Positions 1 through 12,100 of a stretch of 64,000 bases of DNA are shown piece by piece. Source of the DNA: Salvator merianae (lineage: Eukaryota > Chordata > Lepidosauria > Squamata > Teiidae); assembly GCA_003586115.2 (NCBI GenBank), contig QVOM02000119.1:52082096-52146095 (forward strand), written 5' to 3'. Numbering within the stretch: the stretch's first letter is position 1; the number at the start of each line of letters is the position of its first letter. Position numbers and translations under genes: made by a program. A model generated the notes under the pieces. It ran no database searches. It saw nothing but the letters and a program-made list of their open reading frames with translations, and was not told the DNA's origin.

Positions 1-700
1 GTACAGTCACCACTCTCTCTGGAACCTCATCCATAAAGGAGGCATTAGGTTCTGGGTGGTAATTAGAATAAACCTCTGGGTCCAGTGAGGTTTTTTTCAG
101 ATGTGGACAAACCACAACCTCTTTCAAGGCCAGTGGGGATGCTTCCTCATGCCAAGATGCATTTACCACTTCCTGGTCCCACCCAATGAAGCCCTCCTGT
201 TAGTTCTAATTATGCAAGATGGGGAAGGATCCAGAGAGTATGTTGTAGGTCAGACAGCCACAAACTTCTTGTCCACATCCTCAAGTCTCAAAAACTAGTG
301 ATCCCATAAAACCAGACAAGACATCTCACTCAACACCTCACCACATAATAGCTCAATGGAAGCACTTAAGTTGGCATGACTTATAAATCTCTCACAGCAG
401 ACTTCCAAAGGTTCTAGTACTGTATTACCAGGAGTAGATGACAGCAACCCCTTAACCATTTTGAACAGCTCTGCTGGGTGACTCTTAGGGGCAATCATAT
501 TGGTAGTCCATTGTGTCTCAGTATTCCACAAATCCACAAGGACTTCAACAGGACTGAAATGGTGCAGAGCTAGGTTAGGCCTTATCACCAATTTTAACCA
601 CCCAGATTTCAATAATACATGCTAAGTCACCTCCCTCATTCACAGCTGAATCTTGGACAAAGAAACTGTGATTATAAACTGACCTGGCCTTCAACAGTAG
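1..700 (-). mobile_element. L2-type LINE fragment, truncated at the window edge
   Basis: This is a decayed non-LTR retrotransposon read on the minus strand. Translating from about 660 downward gives a block resembling the start of an L2 endonuclease (NEGGDLACIIEIWV, where intact relatives read LACITETWV). It is followed almost at once by the endonuclease-RT linker around 295-612 (SHPAELFKMVKGLL). Below 150, another frame gives the start of the reverse transcriptase (KKTSLDPEVYSNYHPEP, where relatives read KKPSLDP..NYRP). Most of the endonuclease is missing, so the copy has an internal deletion as well as frameshifts and stops. The rest of the RT would lie to the left of the window. The family call rests on recalled L2 motifs, not on an alignment. 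Confidence 0.7.
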
Positions 701-2089
701 AACCACAAAGTGAGAGGATTCAGAAGTCATGCCAATAGATACTTGCAGGGGAAAAGAGGGACTGGCACTATGATTTATCTGCCTCCTACTCTCTCTCTTC
801 CCTCAACCTGTAGTTACTGGTACTGTGGGCACCTTCATTCTCCTCCCCACTCTCACTTGACCTTAGGCACATTCCCTGCAAACTCTGTATGCCTACATAA
901 GGAAAGAAAATTTAAATACAAAACAAAACAAAAGACCTTTGGCAGCATCCAAAGCTGCAGGCGGCCTTCCTTTACAGGACCCTGATTTTATAACAGAGGC
1001 CAGGTGGAGTTTGGAACAGCTGACAAAAAGGTTGAGTCCCGCAGGGAAGTGCCTCCTCCAAAGTAGCAACGCACAGTTGGGCAGAAAAGGCAGCCAGAGA
1101 GCAGGATGCTTTGGTTGTCACCACTAAACTGACCCCAGGAGTGATGGAACAGTCCTCTTTCTCAGGCAGAGCAATAGGTTAAATAGGGAAAACAACTTGT
1201 CACTTTCTGATGTTTTCTCTACACTCTAGAGGCTGACTGAAGGTCAGTTAAAACCTATTGACCCAGCTCTTCTTTTTCTGACTGTAGAAACTCTAAGCTT
1301 TTGTAATGGTTCCATTCAGTTCATGGACGCAAAGGATTTGCCAGTGTGTTATTTTTATGAACTTTGTATGCTTTTGAACTAAAATGAATAACAAATACCC
1401 TATGAAACAGGAGCCAGAGCTCCATGTGCACATTGTCCCATAAGGGGAACCTTCAAAGTTGACATACACCTGATATTTTGGACTACAGCACAGTTAGCTG
1501 TGGCAGACTGGATTTATAGAACAATATATCAGCAGGACTCTGACTTGGCGAAAGCTGCCATAATGAATGTTTGGTTCTAGGATTTTAACAGAAGCTTCTA
1601 GGGGTTACAAAACATATACATTTTTTCCCTAGGTTAACAGCAATGTAAAATATTCAATCCAAGTTAATTCCTTTGCTTAAGAAGAAAATTAAATACACAT
1701 TTTTTTTCAAGTTTTAACATCAGTAATCTGGTGCTTCCTACATGGAAAGGAAAAGCTGTACTTTGCTAGTAAGACTGCTATATGTCATCCAAACGTGCTT
1801 GATAATGTTCGGTAAGACCACATAGCATCATCTGACATCTGGTGTTACACTGCCAAGGAGTATAATGGATTATTGACTCATAGATGCTTCCAGTTAGCTG
1901 TTACAATATTTTGATAGAAATTAGAAGATTTTACTTCTCCAGCCCATTCAAATGAGCAGTATCAGAACAGGGCTGCTAGATAATCAGTCAGACTAATTAT
2001 CCTAGTCATAGAAAAAACAAAAAAAAAAGAAGAAGAAGAAGAAGAAGCCAAATGTGTGTGATTAGTTGACTGATTTTAGCCAAAGTTGG
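701..2089. other. No gene recognised; simple repeat at 2028-2048
   Basis: Open frames here are under 100 codons and resemble nothing known to me. The only clear structure is a short GAA microsatellite at 2028-2048, preceded by an A-rich run. Minus-strand translation of 880-1127 did not continue the L2 reading frame convincingly. Confidence 0.5.
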
Positions 2090-2440
2090 CAGCCCAGTTC
2101 AGAATAAGGGTGGGGGGAATCACACTGTTGTGAAATTAGGAGTTTGTGGGACTGCTTCTGGTTCCAGATCTGAAGGATAGACTAGGGATGCTGCTGGTGT
2201 ACCACCCAGTCTGGTGCTCAGTAACATCACTATCTGAGCTGGCAAATGATATATCAAATGTGATGTTGGAGCCTTTCTCTACAGCAGGATTGGTGGATTC
2301 CAACATCTATGCTGAGATAGCCTCCAGGTAGACCAGCTCCAGGTCTTTGACCTCTATGACAAGTATGGTAGGTAGCTTCTACGTGGTCCCTATGGATTGT
2401 ACTAGCTGCCTTCCTGCACACAGTGTCCACTCACCAGAGC
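2090..2440 (+). mobile_element. L2-type LINE endonuclease fragment
   Basis: The plus-strand frame from 2146 reads LLVYHPVWCSVTSLSELAND, followed about 20 residues later by LVDSNIYAEIAS. This matches the order of the L2 endonuclease block, which typically reads LLVYRPP..SL.EL and then VGDFN.HA. The catalytic-type GDFN is degraded to VDSN. After a stop, a further frame gives TSMTSMV, like the DLVSSMTSMG stretch that follows in relatives. It is a short, old fragment with no ORF1 or RT attached. It lies in the opposite orientation to the L2 piece at the left edge, so the two are separate insertions or have been rearranged. Confidence 0.6.
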
Positions 2441-2459
2441 TTCAGAGTATGCTGCTGTC

Positions 2460-2730
2460 CACACAGACCTTTTGTTTAAAATGCTTCCTGGCATAGAATC
2501 CCAAACATTCCAGGTCCATGGGCCACTTCAGCTGTTCACCTTGCAGATGAATATAATAGTCCACATGGTCCACAGAACCCAGAGTTATTTTGCTGGGCTC
2601 AGAAATGGTCCCAGAAGTAGGCTGTTTGCGATGCAGGACTGAAATCCCCCTGGTCTGCAACTTCAGAAGCTAGGGAATTTCATTCCTGTCCTCTGAAGAA
2701 GGCCAGGATGCTGCACTGGTAATGTGGGTT
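2460..2730. mobile_element. Fragment of a non-autonomous DNA-element-like repeat
   Basis: The stretch around 2640-2700 (CTGCAACTTCAGAAGCTAGG, then a TTTCATTCCTG.CCTCTGAAG block) is clearly related to 40098-40150 (GACCTGCAACTTTGGAGGCT and following). The same kind of block recurs near 28040, 59320 and 60740. I infer an interspersed repeat without coding capacity. Its ends cannot be placed here. Confidence 0.4.
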
Positions 2731-3109
2731 TCCATGCTGGCATGCATCACCTTACCTCACTCTATAAGAATCAGGGCCAAGAACAGCCTCCACATCACAC
2801 ACTAGCATATGCAGTGTAGGGGCTACCAAACTGTCCCAACATGGGAAAAGACCAACACATATGTCTAGACATACCTTTGTCTTTGCAAGAGAATGGATTA
2901 ATGAGGATACACGGAAGGGGCTGGTGTGGAGATTTGGGCTGTGGAGACTCCCCCGCCCCCCATCAACCAATGTATCCATGGTGCCACACATTGTCACAGT
3001 TTTGTTATCTGGAGATGCTGGGGTCTGCATTTAGAATTCTTCTCAAACATTGCAAAAAGCCTCCTATTGAGGTACACCCATTTGCTGGTGATCTCAGACT
3101 ACCGTGAAC

Positions 3110-4085
3110 ATTACCTTTGTGCAAAAGCATTCAAAAAACATAATAAAATCTTAAAATTATTGACCTTCCATTCTTCTGGGTTGTTAATATCCTAACAGAA
3201 GATGGAATCTTATCCATGTGTTAGCTACACCATTTTTTTTCCCTTGAATGTAGATGTGAATGAATTGAAATCCAGGAGTGAAGAGATTGCCATATAATTG
3301 GATATCATGACCTCATAAAAGAACACTACTTTTGTTAATTCTTATTTAAACAGCCCATGCTGATGGTGTACTTCCTCATTCATATTCAAAGACCTGCTTA
3401 AATTGAACTCATTTGTAGAAGACGAGCTGCTACTTGGCTTTGCCAAAATTCCAACTTGAGTGATGAGGCAAGCAAAGCAGTATGACCTCAGATTTACTGC
3501 ATGAGTAATTTGTACAGTTTGCAAATGAAGTCCAATATCTGCCAATTCTGATAGAGGAAAATACAGAGGTAAACTACACCCATTCAACCTTTAGAAAAAA
3601 GGGGAGGAAAGGTAATCAAGAAGAGGGAATAAATATAATCTTCAGCCTAAAAATAGATCAAAATGTGCAGTCAAAAGCCTAGAAGACATCAATTGCCTCA
3701 GCTGCATTTGATGTAGCCCACTTCCTCCAGAAGATGCTCCATTTTTATAACAGCTCAATTTATTCCCCTTCCATCCCCCAGTTTCCCCTTTCTATGTATA
3801 TTCAAAACAATAAAAAATAGTTTTTTTTCCCTAGTAACAGTAAATGCATGTTCTAAATATATTTTATTCCACTCATGGTTTGTAGAAAATATATACTGTT
3901 TGTATTTTCCTGCTACCAGTCTATGTGCAGATTATTGTTCTTCTGTATTGCCTCAGTCAAAATCTCTATAGATAGATATATTTTTTTTATGCTTTGAGGT
4001 TGCTCCATCAAACTTAGTGGAAGTCTATATAACCTCAGATGTTATTGGCTTAACTTCTATCAATCTCAAATGCACTATAAGAAGT
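3110..4085. other. No gene or clear repeat seen
   Basis: AT-rich DNA with scattered stop codons on both strands. No open frame here has recognisable protein motifs. Confidence 0.5.
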
Positions 4086-4087
4086 AG

Positions 4088-4198
4088 GGATGTGCACGAC
4101 GGCATTTTCCGCCTTTCGCTTCGCAGCTTCACAGCTGTACCAGGAGCAGCTGGACTATAATAATCCCATTCTAAGGTAGAAAGTGCAGAAAGGCCCAA
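4088..4198. mobile_element. Right end of a GGGCCT-family DNA element
   Basis: The segment ends in CCCATTCTAAGGTAGAAAGT followed by GCAGAAAGGCCC. This is the same terminal layout as 54455-54486 and 54849-54873 (CCCATTCTA..., then AAGTRCRAACAGGMCC). The left part (GTGCACGACGGC onward) is not matched elsewhere in the window. Confidence 0.45.
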
Positions 4199-4508
4199 AT
4201 TGTAATCTGTAAATTGACTAGTACGATCAGGTGAGGATCAGGAGTGGTGCGTTTGTACCACTTCCTGGTTTGGAATTCTGATGGGGCAGGGACTGCATGG
4301 CTGTGCCTGCACCATCAGATGGTTCAAACCCATTCTGGACATAGCTACCTAACTAGTGCACTCCCATTCATGCTTCTTCCCCAGCTAGTCAGCTCTAAGA
4401 GCATTCCAGCACTTCCAAGTGCGAACACTCCTCACCATACCTGATCCCAACCATCCTGAACCATGCTAGTAAGAACATTCTACTGCCATAAGTACAAACA
4501 GGCCCTAT
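4192..4508. mobile_element. GGGCCT-family non-autonomous DNA element
   Basis: The right end reads AAGTACAAACAGGCCCTA, the inverse of the GGGCCTGTTCGCACTT-type end seen in sister copies. The interior holds a second internal end-like motif (AAGTGCGAACACTCC near 4418). No open frame is plausible. The left boundary overlaps the end of the previous piece and is uncertain. Confidence 0.45.
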
Positions 4509-5006
4509 GATCCCATGTTTTCTTAGGTCAATGAGATTCCTTAATAGGTTCTATTAGGATTATAGCTTATTAATCCATGCTATCTCTGTAACTTTATGCC
4601 AATGTTTTATGCAGTGCTACAGAGGCATCATAAATCTGGCTTTACAGGAATTTTGTTTCTTGTAAACAAAAATGTCTGTGGGAATGTGTATTATTTTATT
4701 ATACCTACAGTGCAACTCGGACTTCCAAAAATCCAGATCTGCTGCAGTAGATGGGTTATACACAGAAAAAATCAGCCCTAACAATAGCCCTCAAACCATT
4801 TCATTGCTACTATTACCATGGTACACGTTGCATTCTGGAGTAGCCCATGAGTGGTGACCCTTCACTCCTGATGATAAGCATTGCCAAATCCTGCTGTTAA
4901 TGTTCAGTAGGGAGGGATAAGTGCTCTATCTTTAGAGTACTTCAAGGTGCCACCACATATATGACTCATCTCCTGATGCACTCTTCAGTGCAGCATTGAT
5001 GACTCT

Positions 5007-5670
5007 GGGCCTGTTTGCATTGTGCACTAGCAAGTGTCAGGGACGTTCACTAGCAAAGTGATTTCACACGTGGAGGCTCTCATGATCACCAGCAGCATAT
5101 CACTGCTCCTAATCACAAATAGTTGTGGAGCACATATTAGTGCCCCACAGCTTTACTGGAAGCTGATCATCAGCTCCTGGCAATGTGCGTTCACACTTGG
5201 AATGCACAGCCATGCTACGTGCAGTGGCTGCGCCTGCATGATCACTTGATCACACCTGTATGCTGCATGGTGCTGCTGGTTGCCATGGCAGTGATCGGAC
5301 ACTTCCTGGCTGCTGTCATGATGAGGTCCTAGCACAGGACACCGGCATTTACACTGTGAATACCGGTATCCTGTTGCTGGTCATGACTATGGCCATGCAG
5401 TGCAGATGGTGATCACATGATCATGCATGCATGATGGGTGGGCTAATCGCCCAGAAGATGGCCATCGCCGTGGCCAAGAGGGGAGGTGCGAACGAATCCT
5501 CACCTGAAGCTCACTTTGAGCTTCAGGTGAGGATTCGGACACCATTTTACCTGTCTGGAGGTAGTAACGATTGGTAGCGGATGAATTCTGCTGCCGGTCG
5601 TTACGGCCATCCATCTGTGTGAATGTACTTGTCTAGCAAGCAAGCTAGTTACAAGTGCGAACAGGCCCCA
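5007..5670. mobile_element. GGGCCT-family non-autonomous DNA element, 660 bp
   Basis: The element starts GGGCCTGTTTGCATTGTGC and ends AAGTGCGAACAGGCCCC, which are imperfect inverted terminal repeats. Inside is a near-perfect palindrome at about 5495-5541 built on CCTCACCTGAAGCTC. The part from 5390 to 5670 matches the copy at 53.9-54.2 kb in opposite orientation. The part around 5030-5180 matches 35.6-35.85 kb, also inverted. Short open frames on both strands come from these repeats and are probably not genes. I could not find a convincing target-site duplication. Confidence 0.6.
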
Positions 5671-5815
5671 ATTTTCTTGACCACGGCTGGTATGTTTCAG
5701 GTGAGCATCAGGTGGGCTTCGGTGAGTTTCCAGTCAGCTGGTGCTCTTTGCAGGTGCGAATGCTCCATTTCAGTAAGTGACCTGGAACATTCCACCTGCT
5801 AAGTGTGAACAGGCT
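5671..5815. mobile_element. Partial GGGCCT-family element end
   Basis: The segment ends in AAGTGTGAACAGGCTC at about 5799-5814, directly beyond the previous element, and contains another inner copy of the TGCGAATG motif. It is probably a fragment left by nested or tandem insertion. Confidence 0.4.
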
Positions 5816-8499
5816 CATTGTCATACAGCCTGTATATCATTAATCTCATATCTACCAGGATAATCAATTTTCTGTCAGCTTCAACAATCTATATAACAGA
5901 GTGCTGTGGATAGGGATTCACAGAACAGCTTCATTCAGTTCCACTCAGAACTCTGTAGAAATCATAATAGGACCATTGAATACTCCTTTCTGTTGAGAAA
6001 GTTCTTTATATGTTTGCCTAAATCCTCAAAGACAAATAAAATAAAATGTGACCCATGGTGCAGTATTGTGAGATCTCCTTTATGAAGTGGTCTAAGATGT
6101 AAGTAGGGCAGCTCTGTCATGTACATTTAAAGAACAGTAATTTTGAATCTCATGTGCTGAGAGAAACACAGAATGGTAGGACCTGACAATGTGAGTGATT
6201 CTTCTTTTCTCTCTCCCTTTTTAAATACTTACAGTTGCCTGCAAGCTATCCCTTTATATTTTAGGCCAAAGTCAGGATTTCTTTATTTATATATTTAAAT
6301 AGGTCTTATCTAAGCCATTATTTTGGCTGAAGAACAGGCAAGAAATGCTCTAGGCAAATAAAATTACTAATGCCAGTTCAACTAATATTATACTACTGCA
6401 CTACTTCCAGAAGACTTTCTCCTAGTTGTGCAAAAAAGCACACCACCCACCCAACTATATACTCTTCATTTAATATCAAGATCTATTTCACGTCTTCTGT
6501 CTTTCCTTTCTGTGTTGTCATTCCTTTCTGGAAACACACTGTCAATCAAATTACAATTGCCTAGCATGGGCAAAGCTGTCTTGTTATGTTTCAAGGTCCT
6601 CCAGGCCTTTATGCTCATTTTCCAAGGGATTCATGTTTTCTACCCTGAATTATTCAAGTTTGTGAACAAAAGATGAATTGCTTTAGCCAAGATGTCAAGT
6701 ATTGGCAACAGAAAAAATGACATGGGTGCTTTATCTCTCCCTATTCGCAGGACTAAAAGGTATCTTCTAACTAGAAAAGCATGAGGAACTTTTTTGAAAT
6801 TGAGGATATGAACTGACTTGATCCACATTTTACAATCCAGTGTCTTGGTAACATCATAGTTATTCTTAAGATTTCTTTTTTTTCCCCTAAATATTGTGAT
6901 GAATTCTTTGCTCAATAATGAGGAAATATTATACTTGAAAGAACATGAATTTAGAAATGTGTACTTTGTTGATTCATAAAGATAAAACAATGGAAAGGAT
7001 CTGTGAATCCACCAGACAAAGGAGGTGAACGCAAGTAATTCAAACTTTTGTTGTATCTCACTTGCATTCTCCTAAATCAGTTGTTTGCATGAGCTATGAT
7101 AATTTAAGTAAGGTATTATTCATTCTTTAAGGTCTGATCAGACAGACTGTGACTGCTTCAATGTTGTGCCAGTCTGGGGTGTCAGACCGACTTTTCATCT
7201 AGCACAGGAATGAGATAGTATTGCCAAAGTGCTCAGAGATTGCAAAATCGCATGTCCTCTGCTCCTGTGCCTTCTTGCATCTCTGTGACAGAGTGTGGAT
7301 GACAAGTGTACACACTCACGTGACTCAAGGGTTATGAGTTGGATACACCTGTCACATTAACAAGGTCTTTTGGTCATGGCCTTGCTCACCAGAGTTTGCC
7401 TGCTTTACCAGGCAAGCACACAAAAATAATACAAACTGGAAACAAACTTATACATTTTGGCCTTATAACTATGTCATCTGAACAATATCCTGTGTGATAG
7501 GAGGCCATATTAAATGATACTAATGAAGGACAGCTTAAAATTTTACCACCACTTTCACTCTAACGTCAATTTCTGTTTTTAATCCTGGGCCAGCTTTTTC
7601 GGTTAGCTTTGAATTCTGCTAAATAGTTTTTTTTTTTACTTTTCTCTTTCTTTGTTTTTTTCATGAGACTAATGAGGAATACTACTGAATATAAATATGT
7701 GTGCGCACCACAGGAATTATCAGTCACACGGTGAAGAGTATTTTTGAACTCAGCTTCTGCATGCAAAAAATAGGTTCTTCTTACACAAGTTCAAAAAGAT
7801 ATCGCCTGTTTCTTTCATACACACATACCAGAGTGATATTGTAAGTCTTTGAAGCAATTTTTGACTTTATTAGCCAAGCACCAAGATAGATGGCTTGGTG
7901 TGGATAAAATATGCAAACTGAGGACATTTTTATATTACTGGTTTGGTTACAATATTCATGGTAGATTAAGTTGTCTGACTAAAGCCAGATGTAGATGTTT
8001 CATTATGCAGTTGCAAACTGCCAAAAAGGAGGGAGAATACAGAGATTTTCCTCCATACTCCTGTTCCGGTTTGTTACTGAAATTAGTACAGGGAAACTTC
8101 CTTCAGTTTCAATTTAGTAGCAAATTTACTTTAGTTATTTTTCAAAGCAACAACTACCCTTATATCCATTGATAAAATATCATAATATGGAAGCAGTGAA
8201 ATGAAAAGCAACAAATTTCAGAGAAGCCGAGGATATTTTCACTATAATAACTTCCTGAATATTTTTGAAGGCAACAGCCCACATTTCTTACAATATTCTA
8301 CTTTGACCCTCATCGGTACAGTTGAAAAATAGTGCAATTCGTGAGCAGTGGAATTGTTTTGTATATCACTTGTTTTTAATCCCTTCAGTCAAATTGTTTA
8401 CTGTATTAACCTGATTTCTGCAGGAATTTCTTCCTTTGGGTGTACTAAATGTATAAAATTCTACTGCAGATCTACTTATAAAAAGCACTTAGACACTTC
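5816..8499. other. No gene recognised
   Basis: AT-rich sequence. The longest open frame (116 codons, minus strand, 6640-6990) is rich in codons favoured by chance in AT-rich DNA and shows no motif. I see nothing else assignable. Confidence 0.5.
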
Positions 8500-8720
8500 T
8501 AGGCCATTTCTGCACTTATTTTAGGTGTACTATTCCAGGTGGTCCATTTTTGCTGGAGCGGTTCACTTCAGAACTGGTCCACATGTCCTGGAACAAGGCC
8601 ATCTGCATTTCGATGGATGTTCTGAAACAGTCCTTGCACAGACTCTGAAAGCTGTGGCAGCCAAGGGTGGCTACTTGGCACAATGACCTGAATTCACCTC
8701 TATTAGGGGTCATCTAGATG
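8500..8720. mobile_element. Possible foldback DNA element (GGGCCTTTCTGCAC end)
   Basis: TAGGCCATTTCTGCACTTAT at about 8500 matches the left end of the short foldback elements at 29.6 and 51.2 kb. It is followed by a TATTCCAGGTGGTCC block like their GGAATAGGGACC. The right end is not clear. Confidence 0.35.
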
Positions 8721-9023
8721 TAGCCTTTCTCCCCCTCTGTTTCTGAAGCTTTTGTATCTTTATAGATCTCATAAGCACCCTCAGTCTGATTCAATAACCG
8801 GTTCAGTTTGGGGTGCTTCAGAAAGCTCCTACATTGCCCAGCAAATTCTTAGCTTGTTCCTCTTTAGGATTCCTAGAAATCTGATGCGCAATACTACTTT
8901 TTAACTAGCTAGTTGGTTTTAGATTTGTCTAGATGCTTGAAAGTGGTTACTTCCGTCACCAGACAATACCGGCAAGTTAGCTTTATCCAGACCATGAGGC
9001 TAACTACTATCAGTAACAGCTCG

Positions 9024-9194
9024 TAAAGATGTGCACAAACTTTAACTAACTGACTGGTTTGAATCAAACTGAACACCCTTTTGTTTGGTTTGAACTGAAC
9101 ACCCCTTTGTTTGCTTAGTTCAAACCTGAACCTTTCAAACACCGTCTGTTCAGTTCAAACAGATTTAAACCCAAACCAGTTTGGCACATCTCTA
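9024..9194. mobile_element. hAT-like MITE, TAGAGATGTGC family, 171 bp
   Basis: The termini are TAAAGATGTGCACAAAC and GTTTGGCACATCTCTA, an imperfect inverted pair. The interior is rich in GTTTGAAC and GTTCAAAC blocks and has no open frame. The flanking 8-mers ACAGCTCG and GTAGCTTG agree at five of eight positions, with all differences being transitions. That fits a decayed 8-bp target duplication. The element shares ends with the 1.4-kb copy at 47.6 kb, which has a perfect duplication. Confidence 0.7.
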
Positions 9195-12100
9195 GTAGCT
9201 TGTTTTCACTCATTAGTAATTCTTGTTCCCTTGGCTTATTGAGTTAACCTGGACTAATATTTTTAAAAATATAGTTTGAAAGTTATGCAATCATTTTTTT
9301 TAGATGCAGTGGATAGCTGTTACCAAGACTCTCATCTAACCAATTTATCTATTGTCAGCAAGCTCCACTGGTAAGTAAGTAATGCATCGTTAAATATAAA
9401 GGTCTAAAATGTAAGAATAAATTGAAATATATAAATGCAACATTTATAAGAATAAAACATAATTATGTTTTGCACTTACAAAGTAGACATAAAATGTGCT
9501 TAGTGTTAGTCTAAGCTCTTTCAAATGTATTCTGATTCCATGTACATTATTTCAGATAATTCAAATGTATAGATTTGTCTTGACTGTCATCATAGTCTCT
9601 ATCACAGTGTTCTCCTCTAGGGAATAATTTGCACCACAGGCTTGAAAGTACCTATCTGGATTACTAAAATTAGCTCCTTGGTTGCTGACATGAGACATAC
9701 TGCATAACAGTGCAAAATGTCACAAGGGATCATCTAAACAATGAAAAGAGCCTTCATTATACTAACACATGGATAATATGAACTTTTAACACATTTTAAT
9801 CCTTGCATTAATTGTTTGGGTAATGAAGGACACCATTCTGTAATGGAATTCAGGAATTATTCATTTCATATCATGGGCAAATATGTCACATGGTTTTTCA
9901 ATGTGGTAAATTGCAGCCAATTAACATCAGTGTACAACAACACTGTGCTGCCTAGATGTCACTAAGCTTAGCTTTTTCATTATCCTGAAACTTTCACCCT
10001 GGCATTTCAAGTATTCAGAAAAGAATGAGCACCAAAAATTAACATAGTTAAGTTTGATGTACAAATGCTGATTGTATGTTATGAACAACAAACTAACATC
10101 CTGCGCATGTCCAACAACCCCTGTTACTAGGGTCAAACAGTTAAGGAACCAAACCATAAAATAGAAGGTATAATAAGAAATGCCAGTTGGCTTCCACATA
10201 ACTTCACAAATATTGCACTTTTGTGCCGCTCAGCACCTTCACTAGTAGGACGTACTAGCAAGCCCACGGTATGACTAGCCATTAGTTTACATACAGTAAA
10301 ATGCTGATGCCTGGGGACATAATAGAAGTGCTGAGCAGCCATTCATCACTCACCGTTTATGTTTTTTGCATGTATCAGATTGCAATTTGATCTACATAGA
10401 AATGCTTATTTCCACAGTGGATCAAAGAATAGTTCCTTTGCTATGCTTCTAGGTGCCAGCAACTAACTACTCATCAAATGGACAGAGTTGTTTAAGAAAT
10501 TCCATGCTATATGATTATTTCTACTGTTGGGCCTAAATCTTGCTATACCTCCCAAGCAACTATAGCATGAGGAAACAACTAATGAAGCAGCTACTGATTC
10601 AGAAAGATAACCACTTGAAGAGAGGAGATAATAGTTTCATTGATTAAGGACCCTGCCTGGCCTCTTGCCTGTCACTGTCTCCATGCAATCAGCAACAGCT
10701 ACAGTTCACTCCCACCCTTTGCTTCAGATACTTTTGTGTATACACCAGCCTGTTTGTGGCATAAAATTCAAGCCAGCTATTTTCGCCATCTATCTGTCAC
10801 CAACCCTGTCAATCATGGCTATATCTTCTTCTGGGAATAAAAAACACAGGAAGAACCACAACACCCAAGCAAAAGGAAAGAACAAAGGAAAGTGAAATCT
10901 TAAAAATAATGTTATTATATGGTGTGTGTTTTTAAATATTATATTGATGTAGCCCCTGAAGAAGACAAAGCACACTGGCCTTCCCCCCAATAATAAAATT
11001 CTGGGCTTTTAAGATAACCCTGGGACTTTGGTCTCTCCTTTTATTCTTCTTTTGACCACACTACTGCTGGCAATTCTGCTGCAATGCCAAGCATTTTAGC
11101 TTCCAATGCTGCTCTACTGAGTTTGGCTTTGAAATGAGCAGTAAAAAATGCCTTTAAAACATGCCTCAATTCATAAGGGCTCTAATTATGGGTGTTCAAC
11201 CATGCCTGGAGCTCTCTCTTCAGTATAGAGTCTAGCATGAAAGAGTTCCATGCTCTTGATTAACTTCCATTCCTTTTTTTTTCCCTTTCCCCTTCCCTTT
11301 CTCCAAGCTTTCCCTTCTCTTCTCACCAGCCAACATGGCATATTTATGCAGCCTGAAACCCTGGCTCTAGGGCAGCACTATGGTTCTTTCCCTTCCTCTA
11401 GTTCGGGTGCCTTTAGTGGACCAATTCCCTGAATCTCTAACTCTTCCACAACTCATCTTCTGGTGAGGAGGACTCCAGGGTTTTGTCTTCTCAGGTGCTC
11501 ATGCCTTCAGGGCCAGACAATAGAGTACTTTTGGTGGTTTGGCCAACCATAGGCACAACAATGTCAAAGTCATCTTTTAATGCCCATTATATCAGCCTGT
11601 AGGATGGATGAACTTGTCTGCACTCTCTGTCAGGCCAGGCCTTTGCATCTTCTTTTCTGACTCTGTTCCACTCTGCACATATCCTTCATTTTGTCTGAAG
11701 GTAGACTCACCCTTTCACAGAAATCAGGATATTTGCCTCCCTTCATCCTGACCCAGTCCTTTTCATGAGATTGAGAGGCTGTGACATTCCTTGAATGGGA
11801 GATGGGCTCTGAGCATCTACATCCAATGCATAGAAGACATGTGAAGGATGAACACACTCTTTGCTTTCATCCTGTAAGAACGGAGCAGAAGGCTTTTGTC
11901 CAAGTGATTGTCCATTGGATTAAAGCCTGCATAGCTTGGTATAAAAGTCATTGGGTCTTTCCCTTCCTCAAGGCATCACAGCACACTTCACTAGGGTATT
12001 GCTACATCCTCAACCTTTTTTCTTCCTGTACATTCCCCTCAAGGTTTGCCATTGGACTGTGAAGGTCACTTTAATCTTCTCAAACTATTACAGGCTGTGA

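Noticed and set aside
6640..6990. 116-codon minus-strand frame
   Set aside because: AT-driven composition (Phe, Lys, Leu, Ile) and no domain.
10920..11040. Possible processed-transcript end (CCTGAAGAAG and AATAAAATTCTGGG)
   Set aside because: Only a poly-A-signal-like AATAAA and a short motif. No coding frame, poly-A tail or duplication.
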